Assembly: GCA_024362935.1 (NCBI GenBank)
Contig: JANCRA010000001.1
Coordinates: 58,045,930-58,109,929, forward strand
Origin: Setophaga petechia
Lineage: Eukaryota > Chordata > Aves > Passeriformes > Parulidae
Direction: 5' to 3'
DNA: 64,000 nucleotides
Shown one piece after another: positions 13,462-28,345 of the stretch. Numbering within the stretch: the first letter of the stretch is position 1; every line of letters starts with the position of its first letter. Both the position numbers and the translations under genes were made by a program. Under the pieces are notes generated by a model. It did no database searches and was not told where the DNA came from. It saw only the letters and a program-made list of their open reading frames with translations.

Positions 13462-14710
13462 CTTTGAATACAAAGGAAGAATAAGAATGACACAAAGTCT
13501 TCCCTTTTTTACCTCCCTTGTATAGCAGGGGGAGAAAATGGGAGAAAGGGGCATTAAAGGGATCATGCCAGGAAGTGAAGTGCCTGGTACCAAAACCTTC
13601 ACTAAGAAAACAAACACATTCTGAACACTTTAAAGTACAAACTTTCTACCTCTGGTCTGTAAAACTCATGAAATCAGCAAGTCACCAACAACGAGAATGG
13701 TCATCACAGAATAAAACAATACCTAGAACAGCAGATACAGAATGTAACAAAACCAGGCCAAGTGCACATCAGGCATCTTGCTGGGATGCCATGAGATGTC
13801 TCTGGTTGATGGTGTGTGCTCTTTGTAGGTACTGACTGCTAATGATTATTTCCTTCAAGAAACCACAGTCTCAAAGCCTTGTCCTGCAGAAGCTGATCCT
13901 AACTAGAACAAAGCTGTGCATGCACATTTGATAAGGTGTTTAATACAGCCCAGGTCTGCCTGCATACCCAAACCAAATCCCCGTGCCAACCTGCCATGCC
14001 AGGTGCAGCCAGAGCTCAGCCTCCGAGACAGGCTGTGCTCCTTTGCTCACCCAGGCAGCAAAAATAACACCCTCACTCAAAACAGTGAGGCTTGTGGGAG
14101 GATTATTGTCAAGGTTAGGGCTTTCCTTTGTGTGACAAAACAGCCGCCTGCTTACTGTCCTGTGATGGAATCACACGGAATCCTGCTGCTCCGCTCAGCC
14201 AAGCCCCACACTCAGGTGGGAAGGACCTGACAATTCACACGGAAGTCCACAGCTAAGTAAATATTTTACTGGTTCACCTGCAACTCTATCAGTGATATAA
14301 AATGGTCTTTGTTGTATCATCAAAAGCCATCTACCTAGTGATCAGTCAGCCATAAAACCTTATCCACTGGCCAGAAATGCCCGAGGTTCTCACAGCACAT
14401 GGTCTGACACTTCCACAGCCTCACCAGGCATTGCTGTCTCCTGAACTGCTCTCTGCCTTGAATTTAAACATCTCTGAGAGCCAAGGAAGCCAAGCTTTGT
14501 GCTGAGCCCTGCATGAGATCCCAGAGCTGGTGGAGAAGCAATAGCTCTTCTTTACACTCCCCTGCCACTTTACCCACATGGAGCAGGATTCTTGTTTTGG
14601 GAGTTGTTTCCACCATCAGAATTTCACAAGGACAGAACTTCCAGTAAAAGCAAATTCACTAAAAAGAAAAGCAAAATCTCTAAAAAGAAAAGCCTTGGCA
14701 AACTCTACTT

Positions 14711-14757
14711 AAAAAAAAAAGAAAAAAAAAAAAGAAAAAAGAAAGAAGAAAGAAGCT
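14711..14757. repeat. A/G-rich low-complexity tract
   Basis: Runs of A are broken by single G, giving an all-purine stretch of about 47 bases. It probably arose by slippage, and no transposon body is visible next to it. Confidence 0.85.
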
Positions 14758-17130
14758 CTGGAAAAGAAACTCTCCCAGAAACACTTTCCAATGATTTTGA
14801 GATGCAGTATCTAAAACAAACATTAAAACAAACATCCATATCAAGCCATAAACCTTGTGGGACACAAAGTCCTTGTTAGTTATCATTACAGCAGCAAATC
14901 AGTTGCTACAATACAGCACAGAAGGCGGTAAACCTCTTCCTCCAAGCACCTTCTTGTTTACTGTGGCAGGATTTAACACACTAATTGATCGCATCAAACT
15001 TACACAGACAATAAAAACTTGATTAAAAAGTGTCTGCTTTGTCACCTTTCCAACAGGAAGGCTTGTGAGTAACAATCATTACAATCTCATTGCCCTCCTG
15101 ACTGGCTATCAAGAATTCAAGAGTCTCAGTCCCTTTCATATGTGTCCTAATTATTCATCTAAGACAGACCCATAGATTTCATCTCCACTTCTTATCACCT
15201 GAGTGTGTCACAATCCTCCCTCTCCATGATGTCAGTGAGCCAGGGGTGTGAGGCTGGTGATTTTTCCCAGGAACACAGGGATACTCAGACATGGCAGACT
15301 TTACCTAGGCAGAGCTAGAGGTCTGGAGAAACAGGCAATTTGCTTTTCCTGTCCTGCCATGGACACTTCCCCTTCTGACATCTTTACACTCCATGTATTT
15401 CCTCACAAGGATGAAAGCCTTAAAAAGCGTAAACACAAGTCAACAAAAACTGTCATGAAACAAAGACTTCCCTTATAAAGGATTACAGCAGAGTTATACA
15501 AATAAAGTCACTCCTGACAACTGCAGTGCTAAATCCTTTTAGAACATCCACAAAACATCCCAGGGACCAAGTGCAAGCAGCTCAGCTCTGGATGCTGCAG
15601 GGTCCTGCCAACCCCACTGAGCTGCCAGCAGAATGCCAGGAATTTGAGAGGAAGGACCATTTGGGATAAATGGCAGGAGCCACACTGCACCTCTTAAGGG
15701 TGGATGGAATGGTGTAGCCTGGGTGCCTCCATTGAAGACCAAGCCCGCTGAGTGCCTACGGCAGTTTTCCATAGCAGCACTAAGATTTATAAGGAAAAGC
15801 ACTGAAACCCAATCCTTTCCTTCAGGTCTTCTGCCTTTTACTGGCCCTTTTCCAACCAGAGGAGCCTCCTTCCCAACTTTCTGCCCCATGTGTCTGCACA
15901 CCATGCATGGACTCTGACTGGCCAACACTAGGCACACCTGGAGAATCAAGGTGGCTTGAGTGAGGACTGGACAAGAAAGAAAATCACTGTGGATGTTCTT
16001 CACTATAAATACAGGAATACACTTGCAAATGGAAGATTTAAAGTGTAGTAATGAAGGTAAATCAATCAGATGTTATCAATTGCACTGGCATACACTTCAC
16101 CCAGAAGGATCCTGGCTCATGTACAAAAATATGGTAGACAGCACTAAAAAAAAGGGAAAAAAATCCCCACAGAACAGAAATGCGACATGGAAAACACACA
16201 GACTTATTCTTAGTTGTGTCTTTGGAATCACCAGTCACACAAACCTAAAACCCCAGCATAACCACCTGCCACTGTTTCGTTACTACGGATCCAGGGCTGA
16301 TGCTTTTATCCCAGCAGCTACAGAAAGAACAGCAGGATGACACAAGCACAGGAATGGAGGTGGCATCTGGAAAAGCCAGTAAGGAATGTTTCCAGTCAAA
16401 CCAAAACAACATTTAGTAAAAAAAAGCCCAAAGCCTAAAGGCCTGTGACCTTAGACTGGGACACAGGTTACTCAGCTGGGATGACTGGAGTCTGAAAGCC
16501 ATTTTTCATAAGCACTGTCATGTAAGTCTGATACCTACATCTCTATGCCCTGGGACATATCCAAGTGCCAGTGAACATTTGGTTTACATTTCCTTTTCTC
16601 TTGTTTACATTTCTAAGAATTTGTATTTGTCATGTTCATTTAATCAGCTGCCTCAACTGCATGTCACTGTGTGACACAGATTTGAACAGCCAGGGCTTGT
16701 AAATACTACCTAAGAGCAATGAACAGTAACCAGAGTTTACTTATTAAATCCAGGGTGAAAACGAAACACTGATGTCCATTAGGAAAGCAATTCTAGTATT
16801 TTCCACATGTATAAAAACAGGTACATGTCTTCAAAGACCAAACAGTCCCAGGAAAAGGCTGGCAGGAGGTAAAGTCAAAATTAGACCAAACAAAAGTAAA
16901 GAGAGAAAGAAATTTTTGGGCCCATTTCCAGGGAGCTGCTCTTTGCCACTTGGATCACTCCTGTCACTGATATGGGGTGAGTGAACCTCTTGGGTTTCCA
17001 GGCACTTCCCACCTTGCAGCTTCGGTTGATATTCCTTCCCTGTGCTTACTGGGTTTTGAAAATGGGACTGCTTTTTCTGTATTCTCAAGAAAAGCAGGCT
17101 CTGTACCATTAGCTAGTTTTATGGAAAAGG

Positions 17131-17218
17131 AAAAAAAAACCAAACCAAACTAAAACCAAAACAAACAAAAAACCAACCAAACAAAAAAACCCCACAAAAT
17201 AAACCCCCCAAAACCCAA
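17131..17218. repeat. A/C-rich low-complexity tract
   Basis: The tract is an irregular (CAAA)/(CCAAA)-type array of nearly only A and C on the plus strand, that is, T and G on the minus strand. Confidence 0.85.
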
Positions 17219-20200
17219 CTTAAATGCTGAGAGTAAAGATCCAGAGACGGTGAGAGGGGAAGGAGCCCTCAAAAATATAATGAATAGTTCATGACTTTCT
17301 GAACAACCACACAACCTTGAAGGGAAATGAAAGGTGGAGGAATGCTCTGCCAAGTCACAGCTAAGGGGAGAATGTGCAGCACATCTTACAAAGGAAAAGC
17401 ATGGCAAGGGATTGCCTTAACCATGGGCTCAAAAGCATGTACCTCAGGCCCTGAAACACTCCTGAGGAGCTTCCAAGTAAACACAGACAAAGAGAGGACG
17501 TTATTAAACAGAGCTGGGTCACCTTGACTGACACAAAGTTCTTTTCACCTGCATAGGGAATATGGTGTCATCACCACAAAGCTAAAACCAGAGGCAACAG
17601 AAACCAGAGGTGAGCAATACCTCCAGTGCAGTCAGCTGTCAGCAGAAATGCTCAGATTTCTCTTAAGAGATTAACACAGATTTGTGTGGGGCTCTTTTAA
17701 CAGCCAGTGCTGAAACCAAGCTGTTCATGAACAGGCAACCATTCATGCTTCCTCGCCCTGGGCTGCTGAACTAGGTCATGGAGTCACCTTTCAAGGATGC
17801 CCTACCTACAAAATAAAGCTTAAAACTCGTGTCCTAATCTCGGCTGATCAGCACATCTTCAAAACATCTGCAAGTTTTGGTGCGGTGCCTAGAAATCATA
17901 ATTACTTCTGAGGAGGAGAAACACAGATTTATTAAGACAGAGCAATACCTGGAAAATTAGGAATCTTTGGCAAGACATGCCATTGCTAATGGCAGTTCAA
18001 AACTTGATGAGAGTCAGCACTGTGGAATGGTGAACTCCAGACATATTTTTAATGATGTTTTTGGTTACACTCCATTTAAAAGAATCAGCTGTCAACACCG
18101 ATCATTTCCTTTTGTATAATTCATAAAGTGGTTAATTTCAGAAGCAAAAGTATTATGGGTTTGAGTAACTGGCTGCTGAGGCACAGGAGGTGCTTGCTCC
18201 ATCTCCACATCTGGCCTCTGGGAGCACATGCTTGGAGTGCTGTGTGCAGGAATGTGCTTCCAGCATCCCTCAGCCCGGGATTACCCACATCAGCACCCTT
18301 TACACATTCAGGAACTGCCACCATCTCCAGAGCCTCGTCCTTGCTGAGGACACCAGGGGCCAGCAGGATGCCTGTGTGCCATGCCCCCCATGTGCTGTCA
18401 TCACACCGAGCCCCTCAGCAACTGTTTTATAATGGGTGCTCATGAAATGCTTCTCCTCACTGCCAACCCTGCCTAAGTCCTGTGACATCTGAAAATCAAA
18501 CTGGGCCTACTGCATTGACCACCAGAGGCAAAAAAAAAAGCAACCAGTTAGGCTCTGCACAGTGCCAACCGTTCTGAAGGGATACTGGGGTTGAGAAGTG
18601 GAATTTTGCTCATACTTCAGCTACAGATCCAAGATAGGGAATGTTTTTCTAGTCATTTTTTTCACAGAATGCCCTTGGAGGATTATGATTACACACTATT
18701 TATAATTTACTATAGTAAGTTTGCCACGGAAACTTAGTAAGGATGGAACCCCCAGGTTTCATCCTCTAAACTATAGAGGTCAGTTCTCACTTGAGTGCTT
18801 CAGGAACTGACAAGTCAGATCTGCCCTGGCCTCTGGACTCCATTGGGAGGGAAGTCCACAGTTTTACCAGTGATGTTTTCCCTAGAACTGGAAACAGAGA
18901 CAGCAGCACAGCCCTCCTTGCACAGTGTCACAAGTTGTCCTGAGACTGGCCACCAAGCCAGGCAGGAGTTTCTAGTACTTCTGTGTTCTGAGTCTCCAGA
19001 TTTAAGCAATCAGAAAATGGTAACTGGTTAAATACATAGAGAAGTGTCACATGTACTGCCTGTCACCAATAGTTAGTGCACAACCATCCTCCTGTAGAGA
19101 AAACATTCCACCTCAATTCCCACGGGGAAGTGACAAACACACCCTGTCACAACAGCAGTAGCCCAAGATAAAGTCTCGAGCCAGGCTCTGCCAACAGTGC
19201 ATAACACACCAAGAGCCAGCAGACCACTGCAGTTCTTTAGAATCTGACAATTACTCTTCCCTGATAACTAGGGGCTTGGGAAGAGGCAAGCTGCCTTCCC
19301 TTCAGGGATGCTTGATCCATGTCCAGCTGTAATGCTGAGCTACAGAACCAGGGGCTGAGTGCTCTCACCATGGGAGGGGACAGGAGTATTCACAAGGAAC
19401 CATTGAGAAAGAAACAAGTGACGCACAGGACTGAAGAGAGACAGAGATGCTGTCTCTCAATGCTGCTTTTCTTGGGAAGCCCAGAACTTCTTTCACAAAC
19501 TTTAACGCAGCCCTCCAATAATGTCTTCCTAGGACATCACAACAAAGCGAAAATACCAAAACTCAGTAGCTTTTACAGAGAAGGAGCAGGTTCTGGAGGA
19601 AGAACAACCTCCTTTTGGGAGCACCTCCTTTTGGAGCTGGTTGTCACCTGGCTCGACTGACACTGGACACATCAAGAACACGCTCCTAGCCAGAGCTCTG
19701 CAGGAACCACTTCAAACAGGGCATCCCCTAAACACCTGGCACCAAATAAAACACAGCAGAGAATTCCAGGTGTCTTTCTGGAAATCATTTGAAACCGCTT
19801 GTTTTCAAGTTATTTGAGCCTGCATCAGTATGTTAAGTGAAAAAATTCCTTGGCCATTCAATTTTTCCAAGTGAACAGTGATTTAGAGAAACCTTTTGGG
19901 GTGGGAGGGGAAGGGGCAAAGCAAACCTGACATTTTGAACTGTAGAAGTCAGCAAACAAACAGGATGAAACTCAGGGAAGAGCAAGCAAAAGTTGAGGCC
20001 ATGCTTCCTCAGCCATAAATTACACACCAGGAAAACACGTTAAATTGTCAGCCAGAGTGAGGGCAGAGGAAACCATCCCCCCAAAAATGCATCACAGCCC
20101 AAAACAAAGCTTATCCCACCAGAGCTCTCACTGGAGAGGGGTGGTAAAAAGCCTCAGAGCTCTGGGTGAGGACAATTTCCAGCAGGGCCCCAGCTACTTT

Positions 20201-23200
20201 TCAAAGACTTGACATGCATTCTGTGAAACTCTTCATGCTCACAGTAGAGGTGTCAGGAGAGCTGGATTCCCCTTCTGCAGGTGCAATTTTATAGATGGAA
20301 AATGAATTCCAGATGCAAAGCAGAGTACTTGTCCATCTCCAGAACATGAACTGCAGTTTGAGTGATGTTCACCTGCTGAAATTCCCCCCTGCAGGTCGTC
20401 AACTATGGGTTAACACGGAGGGAGCCCTCTCCTCAAAACCTCTCCTGATCCATCTCCTCCTGCCCCACTGCCACATGCACAGTGACACAGGGGGCAATAA
20501 ACCTGCACCTCGGCCTCGAGCTAAGGATTTCAGGCATATAATTAATGTATGCCAATTATTTGTGGTATGTAAAAAAAATTCTTCAATCCTAAATTACACA
20601 TGTAAAGAGAACAACAAACAACTGGACAGGTCTTTTGTGTAATTGCAAATATGGAGTTTAGAAAGAGTATGAAATCTTTGGGGATGTCAAACTCTTCAAA
20701 ACTCTTGATAATCACATTTCCAGTTTCCTCCCCCCACCACCCCGTACGCAGAGCACTGGAATCTGAGGCCAGCTGAAGGCACAGAACCTCTGTAGAAGCA
20801 ATCAAAGGTCCCAGGTGGCCCTAAAGCAGTGCAGTGAGCTAAGGAGCTGCTCTGCCTGGGATCAGTGCAGTTCACCTGCACCATTACTCCACATTCAACA
20901 CTTGCTCAAGGGCTGCCTGACTCGGGACCCCAGGCAGGGACACACAGAGCACTCTCCTGGGCAGACACAGCACCTGAGGCACAGCTCCACACTCAGCCAT
21001 GGCAGCTGGGACACTTTCTCCTACAGGTTAAACTTGTCTATTTAACCTTTCACTAGATCAAAGAGGAAATGATGAGAAAATACCTTAGTAGTGCTCCTAA
21101 CTGCCCGAGTAAATACAACCCAACTTCGGTTTGGCATACGGAATGCTACCAAAAAGACAGATAAATCACTCTAACCAGGGTCTTCATCTGCTGCTATCTG
21201 AAAAGGAATGACAATTGGCACCAATACCAACTCCCTGCAATTCATGAAGCTTCCCTTGCCATAATCTGGGGTCCTCCAGAAAGCAGAGGGATGCTCTGAG
21301 GAGAGTCAGGCTTAGAAATGACAGCTGTGCGGCAGAGAAACAGACCCCAAGCTGCCCACAATGGTGTTTTCGCTGTAGGAAAGAAAGCTGTTTGCTCTGA
21401 GCATTGCAAGGAGTGAGGAGAACCACACCACCACTTCTGCATCTCCTTTTCTTGACTGTATAAATCTGCTCCTGTCCCAGCATGTGGCAGCCCAGCTATG
21501 CCTGAGCACATTTCCCCTGCAGAACAGTACGCCCCAGGGCAGGAGGTACCACATCCTGGCAGGACATTTCACCCTGGGCAGAATAAACCAGCAACCCCCC
21601 AGCAGCATCACTACCCACACAGGCCACTGCCTGCAGGCATTACATAGAGTTCATGGACTTGGAAAAGCAGCAGCCCAGGCCTGGAGCTCTGGGACCTCAG
21701 CAGAACTCACTGTGTGCTGTCACCAAAACACAGCCTAGCCACGAAGGTGGAAGAGAGAGGTGCATGTGGGAATTAATGAGGCTTTCAAGCCCACCCCCAC
21801 GGCAACAAACCCAAGGTTTCTGCTAACAATTATTCACCCCATTAACCAGATTACTTTGGTGCATGAAAGGAAACCATATCAGCAAATCTCTTGTTTCCTG
21901 GGCTCACTCTGTGCTGATCAAAGAAGCCCATGGGTAACACCACAGCACTTGGTATTTTACAGTACTGAAAGCAGCACCCGTGTTATTTGAGGCATATTGT
22001 TGGGGGAAGATGTATAAAAACTTCCTAAGAGATGGTTTTCATTCCAGTGAGCTCATGGTGTCAATAAGACAAGCCAAGGGTGGAGGGGGAGCAGTAGCAT
22101 AAGCCTGTTCAGTGACTTTGCTGAAGATCAGAGAGGAGGACCTTCATACACAGGAGTTGCAATCTCCCCAGCCCAAACACTCGGGTCTCTAAATGTTAAA
22201 GAGAAAGTTCTGCTTCTCTAAAATGCAGGTGCATTCTTTCCATAGCACACCTAGCCAAATAAAAGCAATTTTCAGAAATTTCCTAGCCCTATTTCCGGTT
22301 AGAGAAAAGAAAATTGAAACTTGGAACCCCAGTTTTCAACTGGCATTAATAGGATCAAGATGGATCCCTGAACAGTTGCCATCAGTGACAGCAGAGCAGA
22401 ATCCCACAGACACAAGTAGTAAAGAACTCTCATTTTACAGCATTTCTGAAATCATACAGCAGAAATGCAGACTTTTAAGGATGCAAATACTGAATAATAA
22501 GTCTTTATCATGAGATGAAGGGAGAAAAAGAAGCATTAAATGAAAGCCAATATTTGAAAATTGAGAGGTTATTTTTAATAATTTGTAATTCTAAAGTAAG
22601 ACAGGCAATTTAAGACACATAATTTGCTTCAAGTGCGGCAATTTTCAAGACAAAGCAATTTTTCAGGCTGTCATTGTAGCAATATTGATTGTGGGGCACC
22701 CTCAGCCTGAAGAAACTGCTGCTGCTCAGGACACACACCAGATTGCAGTGACAGCAGACACTGCCTGCATATGGCCTTGGATTCCTGGGGAGAACCCGAC
22801 ACAATTGTCCCTATTCTCTGTTCACCTGCCCTTGCTACTTTTGCAAAGTGCTCCATTTTGCCAAGCTTTCCCTAGATAGGACATAAAATCAACACTGGCA
22901 GAAGCCTCAAACAAACCTGCAAACCAACCATCTCAAGGTAGGGTAGATTTCAACACCGCTTCACTCTTGTTAGCACTGAGGCTAGAAATCAATTTCCAAA
23001 GCACATCATGTCATGATGATCACATCATGAACCTGGCCTGTCCTTCCCTCTCTGCCCCGGCTCCCTCAGGACATGTCCTCCAAGGCCAGCAGGTCACAGC
23101 CTTTCCATCTGCTGGCAGTGTAAAAGCACCCCAGAGCTCACAAGGAAAGGCAGGAAGGCTTTCAGTGGTATCAGGGGCTTCCACATGAGTAGAAATGAAA

Positions 23201-26200
23201 GCTCAGTATCTCAGAAGGGAAAAGTGCCTCTCCTGTGCCAACAAAGATCCCCAGCAGCAGCTCTGTTAAGAGTATTGCCTTTTATTCTCAGTGAGTTCAG
23301 ACGAAAAGGAAGGTGCAAAGCAGAAATTCCCCCTGCTGCCGGCTGGGAATGACAACACCAGACACACTCTGTGCTACCTCAGGGGCTTCAAACAGCCTGT
23401 GGGATTGCAGACAGGCTTTCTGCACAAAGCCAGAGCAACCAGGAACTGCAGCTCCTTTGGAAAGTACCTGTGTGCCTCAACCACAGCTCCGTGGGCTGCA
23501 CTGTTTACAGTGCCCCTCCTGTCAGACACCTGGCGTTCGTAAACACATCACTGACCAAGGCCACCTCAGCAATGGCCAGAGCTTCCCTCACTGGCAGATC
23601 TCCTGTGTCCCAGGGAAGCCCAGCTCTGGAGCAGCCTGCCCAGCACGCACTGCCAACTGAAACCAGTACACAGAACCCCAGCTCTTGTGCTGCCTGGATC
23701 AAAAGGTGAATTCCACATCCATTCCCCCCAGAATGGCCTCCCCCGGTAAGGCTGGCACACTGCCGAGTTTCACAGCTCCCTAACACCGAGTCAGGCAGCC
23801 AAGTGCCTGCACACTCTCTGCAGGTGCCAGTGGTCCAGCTCAGCCACAGCATCTGCCTCCTCCTGCCTGTACAGCCCTGGCAGCATGCTCCTCTTTCAGA
23901 GGCTCCCTCCTGGGCACCCCAGCAATGAGCAATTGGATTTCCTTGTTATGTAGTTCATGCTATTAAACCTGCTCACATCCTGAGAGACTGAGCACTGACA
24001 GTCTAAAATCAGAGCTCTATATGGATTTCTGACCAAACCAATGTCAGTAAAAAGCCAACAGCCATTAAAACAGCAACTCCCCAGCCCACAGCCACCCTGG
24101 TGAGCCAAGAGCCCAGCATCGAGGCACCTGCAGCCCCTCTGGAGATCCCAGCCTGCTGCCCAACAGCCCTGGAGCTGCTGCCACCAGCCCTGGGTGCCCA
24201 CTGTGCTGCCACCTCAGCTTCAGCTCCCTGCCTTGGCAGAGGTGCTCCTGACTCCTGCTGCTCCCTGACACCCACAGGAAACCATAAAAGGGAATTTCCT
24301 AAGCTTGGAAGTAGCCCAATGTTACAGATCCACTAACAGCTTTAAGCAATTCGCCCAAGGTGAAAAGCAATACCTGTGGCTGGACAGGGAAATGGAAGCT
24401 GAGCCTTTCCCCAAGCTCACATCTATCTGTGTGCCCTCCTCACAGCTCCTGCACCAGCCCCATGCCTGCGGGGATGCTCTAACCACAGCAGGCAGCATGG
24501 CTGCAGGCTCCCTCAGGATAATTACCCCAACCCAAAACAGCTCCCTTTCACTTGAGACTGTGGATTGGAACGGGATCTGTGTGTTTTGTTGTGCCATTTT
24601 CCTATTCCTGATATGAGCTCCCTTTGCTCCTTGTATAAACACAGCGTAGTTTGTGAATTTCTTAAACAACCAACTTGTGTCATTTCCACAACAAAAATCA
24701 TTGATCTGGTACCACCTGCTTCCCCCAGTAGCAGTTTATGTGGTTCTTTCAGAGAAAGGGTTTCAAAACTGAAAACTTGCCAGTACTAGAAGGTAAACTC
24801 TAAATTTCCATCTGCACCTAAGAATGCTACGGCTCAAAGCTCTCAAAAGTAAATTAAGGCTGAAAGCAGGCAGCAGCAGAAGCTGTGTATTCAGGTGAGC
24901 ACGCTGAGACACAAGTCCCATTGGCACCTCGATTTCCAGAGAGAAGCCTTCCCCAAGCATAGAACCAGCCCTATCCCAGGAACAGTTCCTGGCCTGTCTA
25001 GGTTCCTAAGTGAGTAATGGGACCAAGCAGGCCAAACCCCCTGTATTCCAGCCTATAGCAGCTGTCTTGCTGGAAATTAATTTGCTGCCTCACTCCTCCT
25101 CCGCCAAGAATCCAGCATAAACATCTTCCAAACCTGCAGTTTTTGCTTTTTTCACTTAAAGAATGTCATATTTGATGAAATACTACATTGTGTAAACAAA
25201 AGCCTTATCCCCAGCTATTAAATGTAAAGTCCCTTGTTTTGTTAAAGACATACCAAAGCCAAGTCCGAAGTCCCCAGACAGGTCTGCAGGATACTCAGAG
25301 CGATTAACCCCTCTGTCAGAGTGCCCTGACCTCCAGATGGATCAGGGATTTTCTGCACGTGTTTCTTCAGAGATCCTGGCAGCACTAACAGTGTGTTCTC
25401 ACCTGCAGCACGGGAGGTGCTGCCTGTGCCAGGTGCAGTGCAGGTTGGACATCGGGACAAAAGAAGGTCCTTCCAGACTTGGAAGAACCAGGTGCTGAGA
25501 TCAGCACCAAGATAACCACTGCTTATCTTGGTGCTGACCACAGCTCTTTTCACAAGCCTCTTTTTAAGGTCCTTTAGAGGCAAGCTCTGGCCACAGCCCC
25601 CAGCAGGGTCCTTCAGAAACATGTATAAAAGGGATTATTCAGGAAACCTGAAAGAGCCCTCAGAAAATGAACATTAAGGCCCCAAATCCATCTCCAAACA
25701 GCAATACTGCAGAGCGTGTAAGAGAGAAATTCTGGAGTCTCCCTCTGGGGAAAGAATCGCTGAAACCCGCACCGACTGCATTTCTCACTGCAGAAATGCT
25801 GATGTTCACACTGCTCCAGAGCATAAGGCATTAACAACGTCTTCATCCTCAAAACATGGAACCTAGAAACTCTAAACTGTGCAGGTAACAGGATAAGGGG
25901 ACCACACCCCCAAAGAATATAAATCAGCAAAGCTTCTGGGCAAAGGCTTCCAGTTGTACATACATTTTGCAGGCACAATGTGAGCTACAAAATCGTGCTT
26001 GCACCCCTCTTCTGCTGGGTTGACCCCGCAGGCAGTGAGGAGCAGCTCTGAGGACACAGTTGTCATCTTCCCCTCCCCTTCTCACACGAGCATCTGACCT
26101 GGCAGAAGGCAGTCATTCCGAGACTCCTTCCATAATATTTGTGTGCAGGAGGTGCAATTCCATATTTTGGCAATATGTCCTGCCTAATACAAATGTCTGG

Positions 26201-28161
26201 TCTGCACGAGAACAATGTAGAAAAAAGAAGTTTGGCTCCGAAATCAGACTTCAGCTCAGCAGTAGTCAGACCATGTAAGCCCCAAAAGCCTCCACAGCCA
26301 AGACCAGGGAAATCTGGTTTTTGTGTCTGCTCAGACTTCTAAATTAAAAAACGTATTTGCAGAGCAGCCATGGCGGAGCTACACAAGAAGTGCTTTTCAC
26401 TCCAGTTTCAAACAGCAACACTGACTCGAAAAGAGGGGAAAATCAGTTAAAAAAAAAATAAAAAAAGAAAGACCTGTAATCAAAACACTAGGAATTATAT
26501 GGAAAACATATTTCCAACCTAACACACTTCTTACCATTCTCTGCAGCTGAGAATGGCTTTCAAGGAAGGTGTTTTCCTCTAGCTAGTGACCACAGCTAGA
26601 AATGCCAGCAACCCAACTCTAACTGTTCCTAGCTGAAGTTTGTGCACTTGCTATCTTCAAATATCAATTAAATACCGTTCTCATTTTGCAACAAATAATT
26701 TACTCACCCAGCCAACAAACAGAAACTGGCAGCTACACCGTACACCTGTTATTATGCATTACAATGAAATTAAAGTATTTGGAGAATTTGGCACGGTCGC
26801 GTTGCTAAAACCATGGCGGTGGCTGTAAGTGCAAGCACACAGATGAGTGCTGCTTCTGCCTGCTAGGAAAACATGCTGGTGTCCAGCAGCTGGCCTTTCA
26901 TGGGGAGCACCCACAAACACGGCCTCGGTGCCACCTGCTCAGGTGGCAGGGGCGGCAGGCCCCGGCACTGCAGTGGGAGAGGAGCAGCAGGGAAGGGGCC
27001 CAGGAATGCCCCGCACAGGCACTGCTGACCTCCTCGGGGGAAGTGCAGAGCACTATTTATTCAGGTGCAATAACACAAATCTTTGTGGGCTGCTCCGTGG
27101 CGATAAAACGAAGAGGATTCCAAAGAATGCGTTCCCTGCGTGACTTCCTGAGCCCCACTGTAAGCACACCGTGTTTGCAATATCTAGCGATGGCCAGGAG
27201 CAAAATTATTGTTATTTGGGGCCCCTGAGTGCAGAACTCGAGCAGCTTTTCAAACTGGGAAAGTTTTATGGTGCTGTAGAGTGTAACTGGGACGTGGGGA
27301 ATAACACAGGGACCTGGTGGAGATAAGCTTTTGCTCCCACAGGCATCATTTCGGCTGTCCTACCCTTTTCATGTAAAACTAACCAGGACAAGCCTGCAAT
27401 AAAAGGCAATTTATGTGCTGTGGCTGCACCACAAAAGCCAAGGGAGCTGGAGGCATCCAGCACAGCCAGTGACCTGAGCTTGTGTCATTAATTACTGGTT
27501 TTGTTCAAGATGAGAGAATTTATGCTCAGTATGAAACACCACCAGCAGAGATGGGAGCTAGGACTCTGTAATTTATGGAAATGCTTTCCTCACCACATAA
27601 AGCAAAGTAATGGAGACACCTCAGCACCAACAACACCCAACCCCAGACAAGGTGTGCTAACATGGGCTTCACACCCAAAGGCTTTGCCAGATCTGCATGC
27701 CTGGGGCTGTCAGTGTGCAATCATCCCTCGTGCAGTCCTGGCTGCAGTTCACCGTGCCAGCAGGTCACTGTAACCTCAGCCTCATCCATCCAGTCAATCA
27801 CACCCTCCTCCTGGGGTTTTCAAAAGAACTCATCTGAGGGACCTGTGATTTCCCAACACAACGCTGGCTGTTTCATATCGGATCTATAAGCTGGACGAGC
27901 CCTGACAATTTCCAGGGACTCTCAGTAATCTTGGGCAGTTTCTCTCTAAATTCACTGGAGATGCAGGTAAGCTGTTGTGCTACACCTGGCCTCTCTGAGG
28001 GGCAGAAAGGGACAAGGCGAACTTAGGCCTTGGCTGTCATGAAGGCAAGTTGCCATCCTGAAGAAAAATCACAAAAGAAAAACTGCCAAAGAAGCTTTGT
28101 AAAAATACTCCTAAAAGACATTTTCCTGCCTGTCTGTATGACCCTGCCTTTTGCCTGTCAG

Positions 28162-28345
28162 CAACAGCTCTGTATCATTTCTGAATAACTCTGGAGTTCA
28201 GGCACAATTATACACACATCCTGATGAGCAGGAAAATGCAGAGACATGGGATACAGCAGAGTACCATGCTCCTCGTGCTGAGATGGAGCTTGAAGAAAAG
28301 CTGTTGGATGCACTGGATGTTCCTTTGTCGAAGCCAAGCTTTTAA
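28162..28345 (+). CDS. Candidate terminal coding exon, unidentified gene
   Basis: A pyrimidine-rich tract ending TTTTGCCTGTCAG forms a strong splice acceptor. From 28162, with one base completing the preceding codon, there is an open frame of 60 residues ending in TAA at 28343-28345. The peptide is acidic and compositionally protein-like; it contains THPDEQENAETWD and ends LLDALDVPLSKPSF. A canonical AATAAA lies about 430 bases further on, as expected for a last exon with its 3' UTR. An upstream exon would have to leave two bases of a codon. I looked at nearby donors (27967 and 27172), and their phases do not fit. I do not recognise the protein. It may still be a chance frame behind a chance acceptor. 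Confidence 0.35.

Larger units (their letters stand above)
10786..28161. other. Long gene-free stretch with simple repeats
   Basis: I see no gene I can name. Weak splice-like exon candidates exist, for example 13259-13437 on the plus strand, but none links to a neighbour in phase. Low-complexity tracts are listed separately. Open frames up to about 180 codons occur and look fortuitous. Confidence 0.5.

Noticed and set aside
27060..27172. Exon-like segment with open frame before a GTAAGC donor on the plus strand
   Set aside because: It is the only nearby donor candidate for the 28.16 kb exon besides 27967, but its phase does not fit. The acceptor is average and there is no other support.
27917..27967. 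Mini-exon with acceptor TTTCCAG and donor CAG|GTAAGC just upstream of the 28.16 kb exon
   Set aside because: Joining it to the 28.16 kb exon in either of its open frames gives an immediate stop, so it cannot precede that reading frame.
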